Shown: positions 46,471-55,431 of the stretch, one piece after another
Numbering within the stretch: the stretch's first letter is position 1
Layout of the letters: each line of letters starts with the position of its first letter
DNA from: Aurantibacter crassamenti
GTDB lineage: Bacteria > Bacteroidota > Bacteroidia > Flavobacteriales > Flavobacteriaceae
Assembly (NCBI RefSeq): GCF_016811105.1
Contig: NZ_JAFBGM010000001.1
Location: 1,135,126-1,199,125, forward strand
DNA length: 64,000 nucleotides
Direction: 5' to 3'
The notes under the pieces: generated by a model
Told to the model about the DNA's origin: nothing
Databases searched by the model: none
The model's input: only the letters and a program-made list of their open reading frames with translations
Translations under genes and position numbers: made by a program

Positions 46471-47220
46471 ATGATGAAACAGTTAATGAAAAATAGTCTT
46501 AAAGTAATAGTCGTATTATTAATCGGTTTGCCTGTAATTGTAAGTGGACAAGCAATCAAGAATGAAAAAAAAGTGCTAAAAGTAAAAGAAATACAATATT
46601 CAGGTGAAGCCGATTTATCAAAAGTATCTGAACTATTAGAATCAAACACAGAGATTCATTCGATTAGCACTAATAATTGGAAAGATTTTCAATACCAGCC
46701 TGAGGTGCAATTTAGAATTGCACATAACAATAATCAGATTTGGCTAAAATATTATGTGAAAGAAAAAAGTATTCGCGCTGTGGTTACAGAAACTAACGGG
46801 TCTGTACATTTAGATAGTTGTGTTGAGTTTTTCTTTGATCCACAAGTTGATGGCAACTACTATAATTTTGAGTTTAATTGCATTGGTGTAACACATTTAG
46901 CATATGGCCCAGGGCGTGGTAAGCGTGATTTTATAGATGCTGAAATTATTGATAAAGAAATTTTGACTAGTTCCACTTTAGGTAAAAAAGCCTTTGATGA
47001 AAAATCAGGTAGCCACACTTGGGAGATGACCATTGTTATTCCTGCTTCTAGTTTGACACATGATAATGATATTGTTTTAAAAGGACTAACGACTAATGCT
47101 AATTTTTATAAATGTGGAGACAAAAGTGCGGAGCCTCATTTTTTAAGTTGGAATCCTGTTAAAACTGAACGCCCAGATTTTCATCGTCCAGAATTCTTTG
47201 GTGCTGTTATTTTTGAATAG
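46471..47220 (+). CDS. CBM9-like carbohydrate-binding protein, secreted
   Basis: This 249-residue protein has a signal peptide (to about residue 27, PVIVSGQ). The rest is a single family 9-like carbohydrate-binding domain: NNNQIWLKYYVKEKSIRAVV, then SCVEFFFDPQVDGNYYNFEF and HTWEMTIVIPASSL. It ends FHRPEFFGAVIFE. Characterised CBM9 modules bind reducing ends of glycans. It lies 158 bases before the dehydrogenase gene on the same strand and could present sugar ends to that enzyme, which is inference. The start may be either of two adjacent ATG codons. Confidence 0.85.
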   Translation: MMKQLMKNSLKVIVVLLIGLPVIVSGQAIKNEKKVLKVKEIQYSGEADLSKVSELLESNTEIHSISTNNWKDFQYQPEVQFRIAHNNNQIWLKYYVKEKSIRAVVTETNGSVHLDSCVEFFFDPQVDGNYYNFEFNCIGVTHLAYGPGRGKRDFIDAEIIDKEILTSSTLGKKAFDEKSGSHTWEMTIVIPASSLTHDNDIVLKGLTTNANFYKCGDKSAEPHFLSWNPVKTERPDFHRPEFFGAVIFE

Positions 47221-47378
47221 GGTTAATATTTGGTAGTACTCCTCTAATAGGTTAGAGCAATCCAGTTTTTATTTGCTAAAAGTGTGTTCGAGCACATTTA
47301 TTGGAAGTAGCTTGGTTTTATTACAAAAGTATTCTATATTGACAGGATTAAATCAGTACCCACCAAACTACTCAAATA

Positions 47379-49133
47379 ATGAAGTTACTTTTTACATCAA
47401 GGTACTTTATCGTATTATCACTTTTGATTTTTTCTGCGTGTAAAAATGAACCGACAGATGGTAAACTGTTATTGCCAAATGGTTTTAGTTCAGCTGTTGT
47501 AATTGATAGTATTGAAGAAACGGTACGGCATATGGCTGTAACTGAAGATAAAGTCATTTACGCTAAGTTGCGAAATTCAACAGAAAAAGGAGTAGCAATA
47601 GCATTGAAAGATACCGACGGTGATAGTAGGGCTGACCAAATTGAGCGTTTTGGAAATGGACAAAAAGCAAGATGGAGTTATTCTACAGCTATGCGCATTT
47701 ACAACGGGTATATTTATTATAGTTCAGACCTTGTTGTATATCGTCAGAAATTAAGGCCTGGATCTTTGTTGCCTGATGACAAAGTAGAGGTAGTCTTAAC
47801 TGATGATCATGAGCATGGAAAACATGAACATATAGGTAAGCCAATAGCTTTTGATAATAAAGGGTATATGTACGTACCGTTTGGTGCGCCTTCAAATGCC
47901 TGTCAAGAACCAAAACGAACGCCTGGGGCTCCGGGTATGGATCCTTGCCCTCAATTAGAAGATCATGCAGGTATATGGCGATTTGACGCAAACAAATTAG
48001 GTCAAACACAAAAAGATGGCTATAAATATGCAACAGGAATTAGAAGCCTTGTTGCTATGAACTGGAATCCAGTTGATGAAGAATTATATGCTGTAATGCA
48101 TGGTCGCGATGATTTATTACGATTATGGCCTAATGTATATACTCCGCATGAAAGTGCCTTGCTGCCATCTGAAGAATTTATGAAAGTAACCGAAGGTTCA
48201 GATTTTGGATGGCCTTATTGTTATTTTGATCAAGTAAAGGGTAAAAAAGTGTTAGCTCCAGAATATGGTGGCGATGGTGAAATAGTAGGTCGTTGTGCCG
48301 ATTATGATGATCCGATAATTGGTTTTCCAGGGCATTGGGCGCCAAATGATTTGCTGTTTTATCAAGGGGAACAATTTCCAGAACGATATAAAAATGGTGC
48401 GTTTATAGCTTTTCATGGTTCTACTAATCGAGCACCATATCCGCAGTCCGGATATATTGTGGGTTTTGTACCTTTTAAAGATGGTAAACTTAGTAATGAA
48501 TACGAAGTGTTTGCAGATGGTTTTGCTGAGGTTGACCCCATTGTAAATACGAAAGACGCAGCCCATAGACCCATGGGTCTCGTAGTTGGGCCCGATGGTG
48601 AATTGTATATTTCAGATTCTGTAAAAGGTAAAATTTGGAAAGTAACCTATAATGGTAAAAAGGGAGATTTTAAAGAAGATCAACTTTTAATCATGGAAGA
48701 ACGAAAAAAGGCATCGAATGTTCGCTCGCCAGATATCATTGAAGATAATTTAATGAAAGACACTGGTACAGGTGGTCAAAAGTTATATTATCAATATTGT
48801 AGTGCTTGCCATCAAGCAAATGGGAAAGGTGCTTCCGGAAGATTTCCACCGCTAACAGATACTGATTGGGTAACAGGTGATAGTGCCCGTTTAATTCAAG
48901 TATTATTAAGAGGGATGGATGGAAGTCTTGAAGTAAATGGTGAAGTTTTTAATGGAGTGATGCCACAGCATGCATTTTTAAAAGACCAAGAAATTGCCGA
49001 GATTTTGACTTATATCCGTTCAAATTTTGGTAATGATGCTTCAGAAATAACTAAAGAACAAGTCGCCGAGTCAAGAAAAAAACTAGAAGAAAGTGGTGAT
49101 AAAATAGAGCCCATTAAAGTGCCTGCCAATTAA
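47379..49133 (+). CDS. Sorbosone/aldose dehydrogenase-like protein fused to cytochrome c
   Basis: This 584-residue lipoprotein (LIFSACKNEP) has a GSDH-type beta-propeller (residues 25-440), with RSLVAMNWNPVDEELYAVMH and GSDFGWPYCYFD as family landmarks. A cytochrome c domain follows, with Cys474, Cys477 and His478 in YCSACHQANGKGASGRFPPL and a Met in NGVMPQHAF as likely sixth ligand. The fusion suggests periplasmic oxidation of a sugar aldehyde or hemiacetal with electrons passed to the respiratory chain. The cofactor (PQQ in related enzymes) is not provable from sequence. The amidohydrolase gene follows after 11 bases, so the products are probably linked. Confidence 0.88.
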   Translation: MKLLFTSRYFIVLSLLIFSACKNEPTDGKLLLPNGFSSAVVIDSIEETVRHMAVTEDKVIYAKLRNSTEKGVAIALKDTDGDSRADQIERFGNGQKARWSYSTAMRIYNGYIYYSSDLVVYRQKLRPGSLLPDDKVEVVLTDDHEHGKHEHIGKPIAFDNKGYMYVPFGAPSNACQEPKRTPGAPGMDPCPQLEDHAGIWRFDANKLGQTQKDGYKYATGIRSLVAMNWNPVDEELYAVMHGRDDLLRLWPNVYTPHESALLPSEEFMKVTEGSDFGWPYCYFDQVKGKKVLAPEYGGDGEIVGRCADYDDPIIGFPGHWAPNDLLFYQGEQFPERYKNGAFIAFHGSTNRAPYPQSGYIVGFVPFKDGKLSNEYEVFADGFAEVDPIVNTKDAAHRPMGLVVGPDGELYISDSVKGKIWKVTYNGKKGDFKEDQLLIMEERKKASNVRSPDIIEDNLMKDTGTGGQKLYYQYCSACHQANGKGASGRFPPLTDTDWVTGDSARLIQVLLRGMDGSLEVNGEVFNGVMPQHAFLKDQEIAEILTYIRSNFGNDASEITKEQVAESRKKLEESGDKIEPIKVPAN

Positions 49134-49144
49134 TATTAAATACT

Positions 49145-50401
49145 ATGATGATGAAAAATACGCTTCGAAACTCAAAATTGATTACACTACTTTTTATGTT
49201 CAGTAGCTTGGTTTTTAATGCTCAAGAATATGATATAGTTATAAAAAATGGACATGTAATTGATGCTAAGAACGGAATTGATAAAGTATCTGACCTTGCG
49301 ATAAAGGATGGTAAAATTGCAGAAATTTCAAAGTCAATTTCGGCTTCAAAAGCTGTTAAAATTATTGACGCTAAAGGGCTTGTAGTTGCGCCAGGTCTAA
49401 TTGATATACATAGTCACAATTTTCATGGCACCGAACATGATGCCTACTTGAGTAATAGCTTTACAGCATTGCCTCCAGATGGTTTTTCATTTAGAAATGG
49501 TGTTACAACTTTAGTAGATGTCGGTGGTGCGGGTTGGAGGAATTTTAGGTTGTTTAAAGAAAATGTAATTGATCAATCTAAAACACGAGTTTTATCTTTT
49601 TTAAACATTATTGGTTCAGGAATGAAAGGTGGTGCTGTAGAGCAAAATATTGTAGATATGGATCCTAAATTAACAGCCATGGTAGCCAAACAGTTTCCTG
49701 AGCATATTGTAGGTGTGAAATTAGCCCATTATTCAGGTTTTGATTGGACACCGACAGAACGTGCAGCAGAGGCTGGAAGATTGGCAGATATCCCAGTGAT
49801 GATTGATTTTGGGGGGAGTCAGCCTGAACTTTCTCTTGAAACTTTATTTATGGAAAAGCTTCGTCCAGGAGATATTTTTACACATGTATATGCTCACGTT
49901 GCAGGTCGTATCCCAATTGTAAATGATGCAGGTGAAGTTGAAGATTTTGCTTGGGCTGCGCAAAAAAGAGGCATCATTTTCGATGTTGGTCATGGTGGTG
50001 GTAGCTTTCTTTTTGAGCAGGCAATTCCAGCGATGAAAAAGGGTTTTGTTCCGAATACAATTAGTACTGATTTGCATACGGGTAGTATGAACGGCGGTAT
50101 GAAAGATATTGTAAATATTATGTCGAAGTTTTTGAATATGAATATGCCTGTGGCAGATGTTATCGCAGCAACTACTTGGAATTCGGCAAAAGCAATTAAG
50201 CGTGAAGACCTAGGTCATCTTTCAAAAGGAGCCGTTGCTGATGTTGCTATTTTAAATCAACGTACCGGAGATTTCGGTTTTATTGATACAAAAGGAAAGA
50301 GAATGAAAGGTGATAAAAAATTAGAATGTGAGTTGACAATTAGAGATGGTAAAGTGGTTTACGATCTAAATGGTCTTGCTGCAACACCATGGGATAAATA
50401 A
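49145..50401 (+). CDS. Secreted amidohydrolase/deacetylase metallohydrolase
   Basis: This 418-residue enzyme has a signal peptide (FMFSSLVFNAQ). The amidohydrolase barrel keeps all metal ligands: HSH in GLIDIHSHNFHG (about residues 92-94), the carboxylated Lys in VGVKLAHYSG, His in FTHVYAHVAG, His in DVGHGGGSF and Asp in ISTDLHTG. It resembles the COG3964 group, whose studied member cleaves acylated (R)-mandelate, and genes of this group often accompany SelA-like genes. Here it would remove an acyl group from an acylated amino acid or amino-sugar acid outside the cytoplasm. Any of three consecutive ATG codons could be the start. Confidence 0.9.
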   Translation: MMMKNTLRNSKLITLLFMFSSLVFNAQEYDIVIKNGHVIDAKNGIDKVSDLAIKDGKIAEISKSISASKAVKIIDAKGLVVAPGLIDIHSHNFHGTEHDAYLSNSFTALPPDGFSFRNGVTTLVDVGGAGWRNFRLFKENVIDQSKTRVLSFLNIIGSGMKGGAVEQNIVDMDPKLTAMVAKQFPEHIVGVKLAHYSGFDWTPTERAAEAGRLADIPVMIDFGGSQPELSLETLFMEKLRPGDIFTHVYAHVAGRIPIVNDAGEVEDFAWAAQKRGIIFDVGHGGGSFLFEQAIPAMKKGFVPNTISTDLHTGSMNGGMKDIVNIMSKFLNMNMPVADVIAATTWNSAKAIKREDLGHLSKGAVADVAILNQRTGDFGFIDTKGKRMKGDKKLECELTIRDGKVVYDLNGLAATPWDK

Positions 50402-50463
50402 TTACAAATGTTGAATGTGATATATTTATAAAAGTAATGTGAGAATAACTTTTAAAAGGAAAA

Positions 50464-51564
50464 ATGAAGAATAGTAGAATATTTTTAGTGGGGTCAGCAC
50501 TGGCTATAATCATTTTAATAGTCATGTTGGTAATTGGCTTAGGCGAATCAACTGGTCCGGTTTTAGTATTGTTCTTCTTATTTCTTTCTCTAGCTGCAAG
50601 AGGTCATAACACATTTAAAGGCTTTTCTTTTGCCATATTAATTTTTGGAGCGGTTTCACTTTCTATGTTTTATCCTGAACCATTTGTGCAAATTGGCAGC
50701 TTTCAAATGAAAAAATTGATTGTACCACTTCTTCAAATAATCATGTTTGGTATGGGTACAGCCATGAGTTTTAATGATTTTGTAGGAGTAATTAAAATGC
50801 CTAAAGGAGTTTTGGTAGGGCTTGTTTGTCAATTTACAATAATGCCAATTTTAGGTTTTTCAATTGCTAGTTTATTTGGGTTTTCAGCGGAAATTGCAGC
50901 CGGTGTAGTATTAATAGGTTCTTCACCCAGTGGCTTAGCATCAAATGTAATGGCGTATTTGGCTAAAGCAAATGTTGCACTATCGGTTACATTAACAGCA
51001 GTAGCAACTTTACTTGCCCCATTAATGACACCTACATTAATGGAGTTTTTTGCTGGAGAATTTGTGCCAATAGATTTCTGGGGGATGATGTGGAGTATTA
51101 TTAAAATGGTCATTTTGCCAATAATAGGTGGGTTATTATTTAATCACTTCTTTCATGGTAAAACGCCATGGCTTGATAAAGCTATGCCAATACTCTCTAT
51201 GGCAGGTATTACACTAATAATTATGGTAATTACAGCAGCAGGTAGAGATAGTTTGCTTTCAATAGGGTTGTTCTTAATTGTTGCTGCAATTTTACATAAT
51301 GCAGCTGGGTATTTTCTGGGTTATTGGGGATGTCGTCTCTTTAAAATGGATGAAAGAGATTGCCGTACAATTGCATTAGAAGTAGGTATGCAGAATGGCG
51401 GTCTGGCTTCAGGTATTGCCTTAGAAATGGGCAAAGTAGCAACGGTAGGATTGGCTCCGGCTGTCTTCGGTCCATGGATGAATATTTCAGGTTCATCATT
51501 AGCATTGTATTGGCGAGATAAAGACCCTGAGAAAAAAGAAGAAGTAATTGAAAATTTAAAATAG
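50464..51564 (+). CDS. Bile acid:sodium symporter (BASS) family transporter
   Basis: This 366-residue inner-membrane protein has ten hydrophobic segments. The family motifs MFGMGTAMSFNDFVGVIKMP, VVLIGSSPSGLASNVMAYLA (crossover helix) and ALEVGMQNGGLASGIALEMG are intact, including the Glu and Gln of the second sodium site. BASS proteins import organic acids with sodium; known substrates include bile acids, pantoate, pyruvate and keto acids. Its place in an operon with deaminating enzymes favours an organic-acid substrate. It ends in a charged tail. Confidence 0.92.
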   Translation: MKNSRIFLVGSALAIIILIVMLVIGLGESTGPVLVLFFLFLSLAARGHNTFKGFSFAILIFGAVSLSMFYPEPFVQIGSFQMKKLIVPLLQIIMFGMGTAMSFNDFVGVIKMPKGVLVGLVCQFTIMPILGFSIASLFGFSAEIAAGVVLIGSSPSGLASNVMAYLAKANVALSVTLTAVATLLAPLMTPTLMEFFAGEFVPIDFWGMMWSIIKMVILPIIGGLLFNHFFHGKTPWLDKAMPILSMAGITLIIMVITAAGRDSLLSIGLFLIVAAILHNAAGYFLGYWGCRLFKMDERDCRTIALEVGMQNGGLASGIALEMGKVATVGLAPAVFGPWMNISGSSLALYWRDKDPEKKEEVIENLK

Positions 51565-51590
51565 GTGCTTAAAATAAATTGGTAAAATAG

Positions 51591-51614
51591 AAACACAAAC
51601 ACAAACACAAACAA
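51591..51614 (+). repeat. Four short A/C repeats in the ridA leader
   Basis: AAACAC occurs three times in tandem, followed by AAAC, ten bases before the ridA ATG. It is a low-complexity, unstructured leader that may aid ribosome access. Confidence 0.7.
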
Positions 51615-51624
51615 AGATTTGAAT

Positions 51625-52101
51625 ATGGAACAAAAAACAACAAGAAGGGCATCCTTCAAGAAAATAGGAATGGGTTTAGCAACGATTTTCGGTGTAGGAA
51701 CTGTGAGTGCAATGGCTAAGAAAGAGCAAAACGCCAAAAAAGAAGTAGTTGGTAAAGTTGTTACGGATCAAGATATTCCGCTTTTTTCAGGTGCTGTTAA
51801 GCATGGAAACACATTGTACATTGCTGGTAAAGGAGCGCATACAGAACCCTATGAGATAAAAGCTCATACTGAAATTGTGCTTCAAGAACTTCAAAAAGAA
51901 CTTGAGCGAAATGGTTCTTCTATGGAGCAGGTGTTAAAAGTGAATGTATACTTAGCTGATCTTGCTGATTATAAAGGCATGAATGAGGTATTTAGAGGTC
52001 GTTTCGGTAAAAATCCACCAGTAAGAACAACAGTCGCAACTTATGGTGGAGTACCAGGTAAATCTTTAGTAGAGATGGATTGCATTGCAGCCATCGATTA
52101 A
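51625..52101 (+). CDS. Tat-exported RidA-family enamine/imine deaminase
   Basis: This 158-residue RidA protein has an N-terminal export signal with a twin-arginine pattern (TTRRASFKKIGMGLATIFG). I use the ATG at 51625; an in-frame TTG six bases earlier is less likely. RidA hydrolyses reactive enamine/imine products of PLP enzymes. The catalytic Arg134 lies in PPVRTTVATYGG and Glu150 in SLVEMDCIAA, both as in active RidA. Typical RidA is cytoplasmic and about 128 residues, so an exported form is unusual. The gene lies directly before the SelA-like PLP enzyme, the likely source of its substrate. Confidence 0.92.
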   Translation: MEQKTTRRASFKKIGMGLATIFGVGTVSAMAKKEQNAKKEVVGKVVTDQDIPLFSGAVKHGNTLYIAGKGAHTEPYEIKAHTEIVLQELQKELERNGSSMEQVLKVNVYLADLADYKGMNEVFRGRFGKNPPVRTTVATYGGVPGKSLVEMDCIAAID

Positions 52102-52123
52102 AATAATAGTTAAGACAGATATT

Positions 52124-53359
52124 ATGAGCAGCAGAAGAAAAGCATTAAAAACATTATCAGCGCTACCACTAGTTGGTGGTTTAATGGGGCCTAGTTTATT
52201 AAGCGCAAATACAGGTGAATCAGCAGTATCTAAATTAGCATGTCCGGTCAGTGGGCCGCTTGCACGTGATTTTTTCAAAGAACTCGGTATACGAACATTT
52301 ATAAATGCCGCAGGTACCTATACCTCAATGACTGGCTCTTTGATGCAAAAAGAGGTCACCGATGCAATTAATTACGGGGCAACAGAATATGTGAATTTAG
52401 ATGAATTGCATGACAAGGTTGGTGAGAGAATTGCTGAGCTTTTAGAATGTGAATATGCCACTGTTTCTTCTGGCTGTTTTGGAGCTATGACAATAGGTCT
52501 TGCAGGTATTATGTGCGGTATGGATACCAAGAAAGTGGCGCAATTACCAGATACCACTGGTATAAAAAGCGAAGTCATTGTTCAAGAGGCACATGCCATA
52601 GGTTATACGCATGCATTAATTAATACAGGCGCTAAAATTGTATCTGTAAAAACTACTAAAGATTTAGAAAAAGCTATAAATAAAAACACAGCAATGCTCT
52701 GGTATTTGAATGCAAATACAGAGATGGGTGATATTAAATGGGAAGAGTTTGTGGCCTTAGGCAAGAAACACAATATTCCGACTTTCATAGATTGTGCTGC
52801 AGATGTTCCGCCTGTTGAAAATCTATTTAAGTATACTAAAATGGGCTTTGATTTAGTTGCTTTTTCAGGAGGAAAAGGAATTAGAGGGCCACAAAGTGCA
52901 GGTCTATTATTGGGTAAGAGAAAATATATTGAAGCTGCCCGATTACATACACCACCTAGAGGTACTACTATTGCTCGTGGTATGAAAGTTAACAAAGAAG
53001 AAGTCTTAGGTATGTTGGTTGCTTTAGAAATGTATTTAGGTAAAGATCATGATAAAGAATGGGAGCTTTGGGAAAATCAAATCAAGCTAATTAGTGATAG
53101 TGCTAAATCCGTTAAGGGGGTAGAAACTGAAATTCATGTTCCACCGTATGCTAATCATGTGCCAAGTTTAAAAATTCGTTGGGATGAAAGTGTTGTCAAA
53201 ATTTCAAAAGATGATATGCGAAAAGAGTTGAGAAACGGACATCCTTCAATTGAAACAGTAGGTGGCAAAGAAGAAGTGGGTATTACTACTTGGATGATGG
53301 AGCCCGGTCAAGAACGAATTGTTGCAAGTAGGGTAAAAGAAGTGCTTGAAAACGCATAG
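52124..53359 (+). CDS. Tat-exported SelA-like PLP enzyme (probable amino-acid or glucosaminate ammonia-lyase type)
   Basis: This 411-residue fold-type I PLP enzyme of the SelA/DgaE group has a twin-arginine signal (SSRRKALKTLSALPLVGG). The ATG at 52124 starts this signal; a frame open from 52085 overlaps the ridA end and would spoil it. The PLP Lys251 lies in AFSGGKGIRGPQSAG, and the Asp of the cofactor pocket in FIDCAADVPP. True selenocysteine synthases have a tRNA-binding N-terminus, absent here. DgaE, a cytosolic relative, removes ammonia from glucosaminate-6-phosphate, so an unphosphorylated amino-sugar acid or D-amino acid is a plausible substrate. Two RidA genes flank it. Confidence 0.88.
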   Translation: MSSRRKALKTLSALPLVGGLMGPSLLSANTGESAVSKLACPVSGPLARDFFKELGIRTFINAAGTYTSMTGSLMQKEVTDAINYGATEYVNLDELHDKVGERIAELLECEYATVSSGCFGAMTIGLAGIMCGMDTKKVAQLPDTTGIKSEVIVQEAHAIGYTHALINTGAKIVSVKTTKDLEKAINKNTAMLWYLNANTEMGDIKWEEFVALGKKHNIPTFIDCAADVPPVENLFKYTKMGFDLVAFSGGKGIRGPQSAGLLLGKRKYIEAARLHTPPRGTTIARGMKVNKEEVLGMLVALEMYLGKDHDKEWELWENQIKLISDSAKSVKGVETEIHVPPYANHVPSLKIRWDESVVKISKDDMRKELRNGHPSIETVGGKEEVGITTWMMEPGQERIVASRVKEVLENA

Positions 53360-53379
53360 TAATTTTAAAATAATCTAGA

Positions 53380-53961
53380 ATGTTGAGAAATATTTTAATC
53401 ATTGTTGCTTTGATATTAGTTGTTTCATGCAATCAAGTTATTGAGCAAAAGGAAGAAGTAGAAGAAGTGTCTAAAGTAGAAGATGTCATAGATCCTAACT
53501 ATAATCCTGAGGCGAAATTAAGCGAACTCGGAATTACTTTATCAACACCATCCGCACCTGTGGCAAATTATGTTAATGCGGTGCGTACTGGTAATCTAAT
53601 TTTCTTAGCAGGTAAAGGTCCAAAGAAAGCAGATGGAGAAGATATTACGGGTAAAGTAGGAGTAGATCTAACAATTGAAGAGGGCTATGAAGCCGCAAGA
53701 ATTACGGGTATCAACCAATTATCAGTTCTAAAAGGTGAATTAGGTAATTTAAATAAAGTAAAAAGAATAATCAAAGTGAAGGGTATGGTGAATGCATCAC
53801 CTGATTTTGGTGATCATCCTAAAGTGATTAATGGTTATTCAGATTTAATGGTTGCAGTTTTTGGTGAAAGAGGAAAACATGCACGTGCTGCTGTGGGCAT
53901 GGGGTCTTTGCCGGGAAATATTCCAGTAGAAATTGACATGGTTATAGAGGTATATGATTAA
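53380..53961 (+). CDS. RidA-family lipoprotein
   Basis: This second RidA protein has 193 residues with a lipoprotein signal (LIIVALILVVSCNQ, Cys at residue 17) and an acidic linker (residues 20-45). The RidA domain carries Arg169 in KHARAAVGMGSLPG and Glu184 in VEIDMVIEVYD, so the catalytic pair is intact. It belongs to the YjgH-like branch with LIFLAGKGPKK. It would act in the periplasm, anchored to a membrane. Its position after the SelA-like gene supports imine hydrolysis in the same pathway. Confidence 0.9.
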   Translation: MLRNILIIVALILVVSCNQVIEQKEEVEEVSKVEDVIDPNYNPEAKLSELGITLSTPSAPVANYVNAVRTGNLIFLAGKGPKKADGEDITGKVGVDLTIEEGYEAARITGINQLSVLKGELGNLNKVKRIIKVKGMVNASPDFGDHPKVINGYSDLMVAVFGERGKHARAAVGMGSLPGNIPVEIDMVIEVYD

Positions 53962-53966
53962 TTAAA

Positions 53967-54977
53967 ATGGAAAATAAAGAGCACATAGCGAAATTAACGG
54001 CGAGGGCACTTTTGCTCTTGTTTGCTATTCTATTGCTCTTGAGTTGTAAATCAAAGCAAGAAGAGCCCCAATATTTGCTGAGAACAGCGCTTTTGGTTAA
54101 TGAAAATCATACGTGGTATAAGGCTTTTGATTATTTCGGTAAAATTATTGAAGAGCGTTCAGAAGGGAGAATAAAAGTAGAAATATATCCTTCAGAACAA
54201 CTAGCAAAAGAAATAGAAGCAATACGTCTAATTCAAGCCGAAGTCATAGATATAACTACCACTGGTTCTACTTTGACAAATTGGTTTGAGGTGGCAACAT
54301 TTTGCGAACTTCCTTTTTTGATGCAAGATTCGGTAGATATGGCACGCTATATTAAAGGACCTGTGGCAAAATTGATGGAAAAAGAAATGATTGAAAAGTC
54401 AGGTTTACGTTCCTTAGGTCATTTTCAACGTGGTGAAAGGCATTTGACGTCAAACAGACCAATCCGGCATCCTGATGATTTAAAAGGTTTGATAATTCGA
54501 GTGCCTAATGTTCCTTCTTTTGTTGAAGCTTGGACGGCGCTTGGGGCTAAGCCTACACCAATGGCATTTTCTGAAGTTTTCACATCTTTGCAACAAGGCA
54601 CTATTGAAGCACAAGAGAATCCGTTTGCAATGATAAATAATGCCGGTTTTGCAGAGGTTCAAAAGTATGTTAATCTCACAGGGCATGTCCTAAGTTGGGT
54701 ATATCCGGTGATAGGTGAAAAGCAATTTCAAAAATTACCTGAAGATTTACAAGCAATAGTATTGCAAGCCGGAAAAGACATGCAGAAATATGAACACAAT
54801 CTCTTTTTAGAGAATGAGAAAAATGTTCAAGAAGAATTAAAGGCAAAAGGCATGGAGTTTATTGAAGTTGATAAAGATGCCTTTCAAGAAAAATGTGAAA
54901 AAGCTATTTACGATAGTCTTTCTCCTGAAATGCAAAAGTTATATCATCAACTCAAGGCCAAAAAAGATGCTGCATAA
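53967..54977 (+). CDS. TRAP transporter substrate-binding protein (DctP type)
   Basis: This 336-residue lipoprotein (LLFAILLLLSCKSK) begins its mature fold with LRTALLVNENHTWYKAFDYF. The substrate arginine lies in LKGLIIRVPNVPSFVEAWTA, and the usual EVFTSLQQGTIEAQENP follows. DctP proteins bind a carboxylate of an organic or sugar acid through that arginine. It starts five bases after the second ridA and overlaps the small permease gene, so uptake of the operon's product is its likely role. Confidence 0.94.
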   Translation: MENKEHIAKLTARALLLLFAILLLLSCKSKQEEPQYLLRTALLVNENHTWYKAFDYFGKIIEERSEGRIKVEIYPSEQLAKEIEAIRLIQAEVIDITTTGSTLTNWFEVATFCELPFLMQDSVDMARYIKGPVAKLMEKEMIEKSGLRSLGHFQRGERHLTSNRPIRHPDDLKGLIIRVPNVPSFVEAWTALGAKPTPMAFSEVFTSLQQGTIEAQENPFAMINNAGFAEVQKYVNLTGHVLSWVYPVIGEKQFQKLPEDLQAIVLQAGKDMQKYEHNLFLENEKNVQEELKAKGMEFIEVDKDAFQEKCEKAIYDSLSPEMQKLYHQLKAKKDAA

Positions 54978-55431
54978 AGCTATAGGTCGTATTTTAAAGT
55001 ATGGTGTGCTTGTAAGTACTTGGGGTCTTATTGCAGCCGTATCAATACAGGTAATTTGTCGTTTTACGCCAATTGCAACACCTTCGTGGACCGAAGAAGC
55101 TTCACGTATTTTATTTATTTATGCAATGGCATTTGCTGCAGGCTTAGCAATGAAAAATAATTATTATGTTCACTTAGATGTTTTCTTTAATAGTTTTTCA
55201 AAAAAAGCGCAACAATTTTTATTGAAAGCTATTCCTATAATAACATTCATTTTATTTGCGATTTTTGCTGTGTATTCTATACAGTTTGTGTTGCAAGGTA
55301 TGGCTGAAAAATCGCCCAGTATGGGGTTTACAATGGGTCTGGCATTCTTTAGTATGTTTATAATGTCCGTCTCAATTTGCTATTATTTATCCATAACGAT
55401 TCGTAAGAGTTTTAAGAACAAGAACATATGA
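54967..55431 (+). CDS. TRAP transporter small permease (DctQ)
   Basis: This 154-residue protein has four membrane helices. The ATG at 54967 overlaps the end of the binding-protein gene by 11 bases and gives MLHKAIGRILKYGVL; an upstream open frame lies within that gene and adds unlikely sequence. The DctQ hallmark PSWTEEASRILFIYAMAFAAG is present. The gene overlaps the large permease by four bases. Confidence 0.93.
   Translation: MLHKAIGRILKYGVLVSTWGLIAAVSIQVICRFTPIATPSWTEEASRILFIYAMAFAAGLAMKNNYYVHLDVFFNSFSKKAQQFLLKAIPIITFILFAIFAVYSIQFVLQGMAEKSPSMGFTMGLAFFSMFIMSVSICYYLSITIRKSFKNKNI

Noticed and set aside
52085-52123. Upstream start for the SelA-like gene overlapping ridA
   Set aside because: It would put 13 residues before the twin-arginine signal; the ATG at 52124 gives a proper signal peptide.
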